From assembly GCA_012514895.1 (NCBI GenBank), contig JAAYZK010000002.1, positions 1-36,442 on the forward strand: DNA of 36,442 bases, written 5' to 3'. The DNA comes from Planctomycetota bacterium. GTDB taxonomy: Bacteria > Planctomycetota > Phycisphaerae > SM23-33 > FEN-1343. Both the position numbers and the translations under genes were made by a program. Below, piece after piece: positions 32,301-36,442 of the stretch. How positions within the stretch are numbered: the stretch's first letter is position 1; every line of letters begins with the position of its first letter. The notes beneath the pieces were generated by a model. That model saw only the letters and a list, made by a program, of their open reading frames with translations, was not told where the DNA came from and ran no database searches.

Positions 32301-33879
32301 CGGACAGACCGTCGCCATCAACCCGCCCACCGAGGGCTGGGTGGGCGTGATCGACATCGCCAACCCCGCCGCCATGAAGCGGGGAACGATGATCATGACC
32401 ATGGCCGAGCTGACCGACCTGGACCTGAGGGGCAACCACCTGTTCGTGGCCTGCCTGGAGGGCCTGGGCGTCTACAACGTCGGCAACGCCCTGATGCCCA
32501 AGCTCCTCGGCGCGCTGTACACCGACGAGCCCATCGCCTCCGTCCAGGTCGCCCACAACACCGCCCTGGCCACGACGCCGGAGGGCTACAGGCTGATCGA
32601 CGTGTCCAACCCCCGCCGCCCGGTCGACGGCGGGCTGTTCCGCGTGGACACCGCCACGTGGTCCGCCAACGCCGGCGCCGCCCTGGACGGCACGACGATC
32701 CACGTGCCCCTCAGCGCCGAAGGCGTCCTGAGCCTCGACGGCAGCGGGATCGCCCAGGACGAGGACGGATTCCAGAACGTCCGGTCCGCCCGCGTCTGGC
32801 TCGGCGACGTCGCCGTCACCATCCGCCTGCAGGGCGCCGGAACGTTCAGCCTCGACCTGGACGGGTTCAATCCCGTCATCAACGAGCTGGCCGTCACGGG
32901 CGCCGACGCCTCCACCCGCCTGACGATCTCGACGCACCCGCGCCAGACGGCGGTCATCCGCACCATCACCGTCGACGGGCCGATGAACGCCCTGGTGGGG
33001 CGGACGACGACGCTGACGGGCAACCTGACGATCGACGGGTCCGTCGGCACGCTCGTCCTGGGCAACGTCGGCGAGGAAGGACGGCCGGAGGAGCGGACGC
33101 TCACCCTCGGCGCGCCCGGCCCCGGCGACCCGCTGGAGGCGACGATCGTCCTGGGCGAGGTCCACAACGCCAGCCTCATCTCCGGCACCGCCCTGCGGTC
33201 GCTCTCGGCGATCCGGTGGATGGACGACGAGACCGTCGCCGCCGACCGGATCACCGCCCCGCTGATCGGCAAGCTCGTCATCAGCGGGCGCGGCAAGGCC
33301 GTCGCCGGCGATTTCCAGGCCGACCTGCTGCTGGACAACGGCGGCGTCCCGGCCCCCGGCACGGCGGTGCTGGGCCCGACGGTCATCCGCGGCGACGTCG
33401 CCGACAGCCTCTGGCAGGTCAACGGCGACGTGTCGAAGATCGCCGTCGGCGGGGCGCTGCGCGATGGGCGGGTGTTGGCCGTCGGGAATGTCGGGCCGGT
33501 CGTCCTGGGCGGGATGATCCGCAGCGACCTCTATGCCGGCTATGGGTCGGCGCTGGCCGCCCCGGACACCGTCACGGGCCTGCCGACCGAGCAGGAAATC
33601 GCCGACAGCTTCGACGCCCTGGCGTCGATCGGCGCCCTGAGCCTGCGGGGCCTGCGGGACGGCCGGCGGTTCACCGACAGCTTCGTCGACAGCAACGTCG
33701 CCGCCGGCGCGATCGGCAACGTGTCCCTGGTGTACGGCGAGCTGGACAACGGCGATGACCCCTTCGGCCTGGCCGCCCGCACCGTGCGGCGCCTGGTCTA
33801 CCGCGACGCGAACCGCCGCGTCCGCTGGACCGGCGGGGACCTGGGCGACCTGGGCGACCTGATCGTCCGGATCGTGTAG
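23308..33879 (+). CDS. Giant LEPR-XLL surface protein with two cyclophilin domains and Ig/cadherin-like repeats
   Basis: The 3523-residue protein begins with the LEPR-XLL motif (ESLEPRLMLAA, about 24-34), an N-terminal signature of large exported planctomycete proteins. Two cyclophilin-type peptidyl-prolyl isomerase blocks follow at about 40-320 and 2057-2310. Block one has H158-R159 (VHRVIDGFMFQSGD), F216 and W224; block two has H2187-R2188, GQFFIT and His in place of the Trp. Each block carries the same lead-in (GKGLTIGVDGF / GRGLTIALDGW). Between and after them lie about 21 beta-rich modules of about 100 residues in two types: one with YDGP and GDPY/YDGxxF, one with IDPxTxxVTVTAPA and TAIExxYDG. 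An LVIVD-type propeller (about 2800-3150) and a beta-rich tail ending GDLGDLIVRIV follow. No PEP-CTERM tail is present. It is probably extracellular or cell-wall bound. Confidence 0.9.
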   Translation: MNSKDLHAKALHENPHNGPAGMFESLEPRLMLAAAPVFETDLAAYYALNSDGKGLTIGVDGFDADGDGLTLTVTASDPTGLRWEIFDGSTSTNRYAVMHYTQSDGTPLGDIVVQLFEDRAPLATERFITLATHDVDAQGNLIPAGGGVDPWYTDVVVHRVIDGFMFQSGDAANGDGTGETPLGVFPTETHDDLSFMGRGLLATANRGGDTNDGQWFITDGITTWLDGNHTIFGQVVSGWDVYETIITRPTGDNDRPLDPPLLAGVDIVDSPADATVTFVADETFTGPVDLTITLSDTEGNDVWQTVTLLPEPVLQDMAGVHGQADQGVTVTMDLAFADTALPLTFETVHSYEGPGEILLEVVGDVQPGQYTLQIGLPPEYDNSTFGVAVYAYMDQFDNLLYPANRLAGPLPSNAVVFVHGLPTVGAIDDVAAEPGGALETSFTIAYDGPSDLNVALATAGYPGGELDLAGALIEPAQAGDPYTIRFDLPAGWDGTPFDVEVSVELADHAAPPSVGTFQVAMAMPSFDLPDDVHVVPGEHVELTIPASYDGPAAWTATAASDYANGGVLDLAGALTPPAQEGDPFTLAFDVPAEYDGGAFTITLTSTLDGYAAPPAAQTFGVVRNAAPVFPSVEGMLLAGGATGTQLVLIEDDGDADDLVVAVSTAQAGATVAIDPQSRVVTITAPAAYSEPFAVTVTAIESRYDGTGLEAPATATIWVAPALPSIEPLDDLAVVAGETLAIASVIDDAGGQPLDVAVSTVGYPGGELDLGGAVTPPAQPGDPYLIEFDVPADWDGTAFQVRVSAALAGVTGFDPAVATFDVTLNAAPQIAPLDELFVAAGQSGQIQAAVTDADGHDVTVWVETAQAGATVSIDPDTHLVTVTAPADFTGWFDVTISAIETHYDGKGLVEPTTRTFTVVSNRRPEIAEDRVIRLDVDQTILLPLTISDPEGQTADFTTAVIATSHPEAVVEIDPATHALTITPPPGFAGVFSFTVSVIETEYVGQFNPAEVTFYVTTLSDALAIDPVADQTVSQAADGVPFSIRFHGSQEVQIELSDDYDGPGDVGLSYVPPAQAGDPYELAVTLPDGYDRRAFNVTIRATVAGFEQAVGAVETTFAVKADEAPAITPVGLVEMAPGGSRTTAVVVRDADTPYSELSVAFDATEDGAAITFADGRVTVVAPAGFTGVFGVTMTVVEERYDGVAGVDPVTDFFVVSTLNGQPSIDPVDDVTVDPLEQSDPSIPFTVRFDHDLDITVTAATDYDGPGAIGTTIDGPDGGGGGAYTLNLDIPPAYDGSAFTVTLTAAVAGYPDLARHTASFTVTGNARPALTNDPLVIARRMNGQTLPTVVKLAATDGDGPEGDIVLGIEGLPAGWTWAINEHDEATITPPADFTGVQAFTVTALEAAYAGKTDAGRTTFYFSALDGPRFGQMDVDDRDATYPGDAVSIPIPITYAGTPALLVEAASDYDNGGTLDLTDAIVPGNPGQLQFTLPAEYDGGTFTVTVTATVEGYGEAVEPISATFTFSAGSRPTLEDPGIESVIAGQDEWTEIRIPVADADDEDGPLGPFVYALVGVEDPNNTGATVEVEPYDPSDPRAMVVKIQAPADASGTLTVTVSAIEEGLAADHPQLATERTFTVVVVDEDAVPVISEIDRLDLAAGQFEDVTFTVDYSGPGELTLDVEHDYERGTGQDVALGALSHSAQDGTWTFRVTLPSDYKGMPFTVTITPSIDGTPLAAAARSFEVAYGVRPEITHLGDVEVPDLDETPLTVTAGAAQTITLPLAIIDADQDDLDLEDLVVQAWTTDQRLEASVAFNEQSGQYELTLTLAKDAAGPIGVSVGVVEAEHEDEDIVWGGIGFWVQVVSVSGLEDVAVMPGSTIDVPFQVGYDGDGVLAVTASSTHADVAVAVTPPDPEDEDGSYTLRITVAADYDGSAFDVTIAANVATVNDLPLAAPATATLTASAGLRPQIVDPGPQVLGEGENLIPLTIIDADGAALTLTAAVQGAAGVTAAIDPGTHVLTVTVPAGTNSPFEVIVTAIETAYAGKLTATERTIPMATGLYLLSQLPDTVVLPADGRGLTIALDGWAPGGLPIAYTAASSSKQVSAYLPPANTNRYAELTFADEDGQIGTILVELFDDRYAGLAADVESPVDRFVTLATRAVRQIGYDLDADKPIVEHPAGDPFYTDVDVHRIIPGFMFQTGDAREGNGTGGTGMGPIADNFGPAAYKPGNLSFAGRGMLAFANNGPGTSDGQFFITEVPTPHLDGLHPIFGQIVSGWDVYDAVLYRPTGANNAPQSMPTLTGVTIVEPGQNTQDAALTLTAGPKFRGSATVTVTMAAEGLTDVVKQITVLSPDQAVAPTFGEIHQIAPAPGGTVTLPLAVSSGTFYSQTFTVTAGGYDGAGTIAASVIGSQSNGYELKLELPEGYDNSDFTVTVVARKISAITGAPILGVEPSTATVEFHAADGEAFIFAENGAGGPVIDVPRGMAVDGEPGRTYSRAFALQGATDGLVVEHDYVGSGRVQVEALPDGGGGRYVLSVALPADYDGSAFTIHLRCGLDTGLAPAEMVVPVRFASRPAIEDPGLITVPPGGDARVPLDIDADADTAITVAAEVIGAAGATAEIVEAFDPDTGKMTYELVVHMPTEGQDEYEGIVKIKVTAVETQRKADHPSLKPFERIVYVSTLRERPEITGLPGDLTQLEGAAGTLELTIDDDSTLPAGMTYEIASSTPHVVAEQVVGAGPQAPGAAETPRFSITAPAGYSGVFTLTVTAVENHPLSDDALTPATYVLTVVVPPGGGEPTITTQSRLDLAAAGEQVTAVVAEGDRMYVGAGSAGLYVYDTSDADDPVLIDAYGTADGFSGSVAGLEVVHRLVDGQTRTVVLLAAGTGGLHSVVLDNGGNVVASDSVATIARDVAVKGAAAYVAAGPAGLVAYDFSDPIALARLGSFTAFVPTLATQRKYQNFRQHPAMWTYWFSDAVAVEIQGNYAFVVDRTGQAVTGYDFRGQTVAINPPTEGWVGVIDIANPAAMKRGTMIMTMAELTDLDLRGNHLFVACLEGLGVYNVGNALMPKLLGALYTDEPIASVQVAHNTALATTPEGYRLIDVSNPRRPVDGGLFRVDTATWSANAGAALDGTTIHVPLSAEGVLSLDGSGIAQDEDGFQNVRSARVWLGDVAVTIRLQGAGTFSLDLDGFNPVINELAVTGADASTRLTISTHPRQTAVIRTITVDGPMNALVGRTTTLTGNLTIDGSVGTLVLGNVGEEGRPEERTLTLGAPGPGDPLEATIVLGEVHNASLISGTALRSLSAIRWMDDETVAADRITAPLIGKLVISGRGKAVAGDFQADLLLDNGGVPAPGTAVLGPTVIRGDVADSLWQVNGDVSKIAVGGALRDGRVLAVGNVGPVVLGGMIRSDLYAGYGSALAAPDTVTGLPTEQEIADSFDALASIGALSLRGLRDGRRFTDSFVDSNVAAGAIGNVSLVYGELDNGDDPFGLAARTVRRLVYRDANRRVRWTGGDLGDLGDLIVRIV

Positions 33880-33912
33880 GAACGGCGGCGGCCTGTCGTG
33901 ACGGCGGACGCC

Positions 33913-35244
33913 CTACGCCTGTCGGGCGATCCGCCCGGGCAGGCGGGCGATGCGATCGGCCGTGGCGGCCAGGCTGGTCTCCCAGAAGGCCGCCAGGGAC
34001 GTGCGCAGCGCGTCGCGGAAGGGCGCCAGCCAGCGGGGTTCGAGGCGGCCGGGACCGAAGAACACGCCGAGGATCGACCCGGCGGTGCAGCCGTAGCTGT
34101 CGGTGTCGTTGCCCTGCATGACCTGCCGGCAGATCCCGTCGCCGCTGTCGGCGGCGAACCGCAGCGTGTTGATCAGCGTGGCCGACTCCTGGAAGATCCG
34201 GCAGTGGCCGTACTGGCCGTACAGGCCGTGGATCTTCTCGTACGCCTCCATGAAGCCGGTCGAGCCGGAGACGATGTCCAGGGCCGTGCGGACGACCCGG
34301 CAGAAGCGGCTGCGCTGCGGCACGTACTGCGAGGCGATCTCGAAGACCTCCAGCGGATCGTCCGTGCACGCGGCGGCGGCGATCGCGGCGGCGGCGAACA
34401 TCGTGCCGTACACCCCCGTGCGACGGTGGGTGAGCGAGGCGTCGCGGAAGGCCAGCTCGGCCGCCGACGCCGGGTCGCCCACGCACGCGAAGCCGTACGC
34501 GTCGGCGCGGATCATCGCGCCGCACCACTCGTCGCGGGGGTTGAGCCAAGCGGCCCAGGAGGCGGGGTCGTCGCTGTCCCAGCCCATCGACGCGGCGGTC
34601 ATCCGCAGCAGAACGACCCGCTCGGGCCCCCACGTCCAGCCGGGGCTGAGCTGGTGGAGCCACAGGTCGGCCAGTTGCCGCAGCGTGAAGTTCCGCCCGT
34701 GCTGCTCGAGGTTGAGCATGCCCAGCAGCGTGTAGTTGATGTCGTCGTCGGGGACGACGTAAGCGAGGTTCTCGCGGGTGGTCACCGCCGCGCTGGGGTG
34801 CGCCCTGCCGCACGCGGCCATGGCCCGCTCGGTGACGTAGTCGGCGATGGGCCACTCGCCGACGGCCGAGAGCTTCTCGCGCAGGAACTCCAGCGTGGCG
34901 TTGATCTCCAGCGGCTTGCCCAGCTCGCAGCCGCACACCGAAACGAGGAACCCCTCGCGGACCCGCGCCGCCGCCTCGTCGTCGCTGAGCGTCGCGATCG
35001 GCGCGGTCGCCCGGGCCGGGTCCATCTCGGCCAGGACGTCCTGCCACGCCACCGGCTCGACGCAGGGCCAATCGTCCCGCATCGGCAGGTCGCCGATCCG
35101 GGCGGCCAGCGCCGTCAGCGCGTCGTAACTGGGCGGCAGCGCCGCGGCCTCGGCCCGTGCCGCGGCCACGTCGTGGCCCTGGGTCTCCATCGCGTCCAGC
35201 GTGTCCAGAATCAGCGTGCGCAGCGCGTCGATCGACATGATCAT
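33913..35244 (-). CDS. ADP-ribosylglycohydrolase (DraG/ARH) family protein
   Basis: The 443-residue protein has the family's three metal-site regions: RVREGFLVSVCGCELGKPLE (95-114, equivalent to the R-x-x-G-x-x-x-G-x-x-x-G opening), PDDDINYTLLG (165-175, the D-D motif) and QGNDTDSYGCTAGSILG (the G-D-T-D motif near the C-terminus). Members remove ADP-ribose from proteins or small molecules with magnesium; the substrate cannot be read. An N-terminal segment of about 90 residues precedes the conserved domain. The ATG at 35244 is preferred because GGGAG lies 6 bases before it; ATGs at 35250 and 35238 are alternatives. It follows the ABC ATPase gene by 50 bases and may be in the same operon. It converges on the giant gene. 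Confidence 0.85.
   Translation of the reverse strand: MIMSIDALRTLILDTLDAMETQGHDVAAARAEAAALPPSYDALTALAARIGDLPMRDDWPCVEPVAWQDVLAEMDPARATAPIATLSDDEAAARVREGFLVSVCGCELGKPLEINATLEFLREKLSAVGEWPIADYVTERAMAACGRAHPSAAVTTRENLAYVVPDDDINYTLLGMLNLEQHGRNFTLRQLADLWLHQLSPGWTWGPERVVLLRMTAASMGWDSDDPASWAAWLNPRDEWCGAMIRADAYGFACVGDPASAAELAFRDASLTHRRTGVYGTMFAAAAIAAAACTDDPLEVFEIASQYVPQRSRFCRVVRTALDIVSGSTGFMEAYEKIHGLYGQYGHCRIFQESATLINTLRFAADSGDGICRQVMQGNDTDSYGCTAGSILGVFFGPGRLEPRWLAPFRDALRTSLAAFWETSLAATADRIARLPGRIARQA
33916..33945. terminator. 13-pair hairpin at the convergent gene ends
   Basis: Bases 33916-33928 pair with 33932-33945 (one bulged G, one G-T pair, 3-base loop). It begins 37 bases after the stop codon of the giant gene and lies inside the last codons of the convergent ADP-ribosylglycohydrolase gene. 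It lacks a T-tract but may end the long plus-strand transcript. Confidence 0.4.
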
Positions 35245-35294
35245 GGCCATCTCCCGATCGAGGGTGGAACCGAGGTCCGCAGACGCGGGGGATT

Positions 35295-36272
35295 CTACCA
35301 GGCGCCGCCGGCGGGGCCAACGGCCCGCAGGCGCCCCGCGGTGCCGGCTTCCAGCGGCGAGCGGCCGCACACCGCCAGCACGGTGCCGCCGGCGGCGACG
35401 TGGAGCAGCCAGCCGTCGCCGGCGAACTCGCACCGCAGCACGGCCGCCGGGCCGTCCGGCGCGGGGGTGAAGGCGAGCATGTGCGGCCGGAGGATCAGCC
35501 GCACGGGGCCCGCCCGCGACGGGTCGAGGCCCTCCAGCACGGACTGCCCGCCGACCCGCAGCACCCCGCCGGCGGCCTGGCCGGCCAGTTCGCCCGCCGG
35601 GCCCAGCACGCGGGCGGCCCGCAGGTCGACCGGCTCCCCGTACACCCGGGCGGCGGGGCCCTGCTGGACGATCCGCCCGTCGACCATGATGATGACGTCG
35701 TCGGCCAGGCGCAGGGCCTCGGCGGTGTTGTGCGTGGCCAGGAGGATCCCGGCGCCGGTGTCCCGCAGGGCGTCGGCCAGCAGGGCGAACAGCTCCGTCC
35801 GGGCCGTCCCGTCCAGGTGGGCCAGCGGCTCATCCAGCAGCAGCCACCGCGGCGCGGCCGCCAGGGCCCGCGCGATGGCGACCCGCTGGCGCTCCCCGCC
35901 GGAAAGCTGCCCCGGCCGCCGCCGCTGCAGGTCCGCCAGGCGCATCTGCCCCAGGACCGCGTCGACGCGCCGGCGCCGCCGCGCGCCGGACAGCCCCTTG
36001 CCGGCCAGGACCAGCGCGAGGTGCTCGCGGACCGTCAGGTGGTCCCACAGCCCCGGCTGCTGGAACACCATGCCGACGGGCCCCTCCACCCGCCGCCGGC
36101 CCTCCAGCGGCCTCAGCAGGCCCGCCAGCAGCCACAGCAGCGTGGTCTTGCCCGCCCCGCTGGCGCCGACCAGGGCCGCCGCGCGGCCGGGCGCGACGGA
36201 GAGGGAGACGTCATCGACGACACGGCGGTCGCCGTAGCGGTAACTGAGATGCTCGCCCGTCAGCCGTTCCAT
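35295..36272 (-). CDS. ABC transporter ATP-binding protein (ferric-ion/sulfate/polyamine-importer type)
   Basis: The 325-residue protein is a complete ABC ATPase: Walker A GASGAGKT (36-43), Q-loop (FQQPGLWDHLT, Gln71/72), signature LSGGE (123-127), Walker B WLLLDEP (143-149) and H-loop His181. A C-terminal regulatory extension (about 230-325, containing LILRPHMLAFTP) resembles the TOBE-like domain of FbpC/PotA/CysA-type importers. The ATG at 36272 is chosen because ABC homology starts immediately (LTGEHLSYRYGDRRVV) and GGGAGG lies 5 bases upstream; an ATG 99 bases further upstream overlaps the permease gene. The protein acts at the cytoplasmic face with the permease, whose gene ends 14 bases upstream. 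The solute is unknown. The importer type suggests iron or another anion/cation complex. Confidence 0.9.
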   Translation of the reverse strand: MERLTGEHLSYRYGDRRVVDDVSLSVAPGRAAALVGASGAGKTTLLWLLAGLLRPLEGRRRVEGPVGMVFQQPGLWDHLTVREHLALVLAGKGLSGARRRRRVDAVLGQMRLADLQRRRPGQLSGGERQRVAIARALAAAPRWLLLDEPLAHLDGTARTELFALLADALRDTGAGILLATHNTAEALRLADDVIIMVDGRIVQQGPAARVYGEPVDLRAARVLGPAGELAGQAAGGVLRVGGQSVLEGLDPSRAGPVRLILRPHMLAFTPAPDGPAAVLRCEFAGDGWLLHVAAGGTVLAVCGRSPLEAGTAGRLRAVGPAGGAW

Positions 36273-36286
36273 GGCGCCTCCCGCGT

Positions 36287-36442
36287 TCACGAGGCCCGCC
36301 GCCGGCGCGACGCCAGCGCGATCAGGCCGGTCAGCAGGGCGATCCCCGCGATCGCCAGGCCCAGCAGGCACAGCGCCAGCGCGCTGACCTCCCGCTCGCC
36401 GGCCGTGTGGATCATCGAGTACAGCCGGACCGCCAGCGTGTC
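36287..36442 (-). CDS. ABC transporter permease, C-terminal end (gene continues beyond window)
   Basis: The minus-strand frame is open from the window edge to a TGA at 36287-36289. It encodes about 51 residues: DTLAVRLYSMIHTAGEREVS, a membrane segment (ALALCLLGLAIAGIALLTGLIALA) and an SRRRRAS end. This is the typical end of a binding-protein-dependent importer permease (FbpB-type), where the T-L-x-V-R-L-Y-S stretch is common. It pairs with the ATPase gene 14 bases downstream. Confidence 0.8.
   Translation of the reverse strand, partial: DTLAVRLYSMIHTAGEREVSALALCLLGLAIAGIALLTGLIALASRRRRAS

Noticed and set aside
23293-33165. An uninterrupted 3290-codon frame on the minus strand opposite the giant gene
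   Set aside because: It is remarkably long but mirrors the strong G/C third-position bias and Asp/Val/Ala-rich codons of the plus-strand gene. Its product is Arg/Gly/His-rich, has no domain, and lacks a ribosome site. The plus strand carries clear domains.

Overview
The window is 36.4 kb of very GC-rich bacterial DNA, most likely from a planctomycete (Planctomycetota), perhaps Phycisphaerae-like. The evidence is a giant surface protein with an N-terminal LEPR-XLL motif (SLEPRLML), PEP-CTERM sorting tails ending in runs of arginine, a BlaI/BlaR1-type pair and a flagellar fliD-fliS pair. No marker gene fixes the taxonomy, so this is an inference. I saw no rRNA, tRNA or CRISPR array by eye.

Layout. 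(1) 1-683: 3' end of a clpB/clpC-type chaperone gene. (2) 760-5777, minus strand: a five-gene exopolysaccharide operon read in the order sugar transferase, Wza-like export lipoprotein, Wzz/GumC-like chain-length protein, ExeA-like ATPase, CpsD-like tyrosine kinase. These match the families that accompany exosortase/PEP-CTERM loci, but no exosortase lies in the window. (3) 6187-9499: fliD (unusually long) and fliS, behind a candidate sigma-28 promoter. (4) 9571-11423: two tandem GH130-type glycosidase/phosphorylase genes, convergent with an MFS transporter and an alpha/beta hydrolase on the minus strand (11401-13829). (5) 14103-16303: a BlaI-type repressor and an M56 (BlaR1-type) membrane protease whose C-terminus is a PEP-CTERM tail, followed by a universal stress protein (16416-16904).

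(6) 17210-21568: a visibly lower-GC island. It holds a C5-cytosine methyltransferase, an unassigned probable restriction endonuclease and a Vsr mismatch nuclease, followed by a serine-recombinase remnant that lacks its catalytic domain. This looks like a horizontally acquired restriction-modification unit. (7) 22057-22827, minus strand: a secreted CBM9-like PEP-CTERM protein. (8) 23308-33879: a 3523-residue LEPR-XLL protein with two cyclophilin domains, about 21 Ig/cadherin-like modules, an LVIVD-type propeller and a planctomycete-style tail. (9) 33913-36442, minus strand: an ABC permease (partial), its ATPase and an ADP-ribosylglycohydrolase-family protein, probably one operon.

How the parts relate: the exopolysaccharide operon, the two PEP-CTERM proteins and the giant LEPR-XLL protein all belong to the cell-surface and matrix programme of such bacteria. 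The most unusual items are the PEP-CTERM-tailed BlaR1-like protease beside a BlaI repressor, the two-cyclophilin giant protein, and the methyltransferase-endonuclease-Vsr unit whose endonuclease I cannot assign to a named family.
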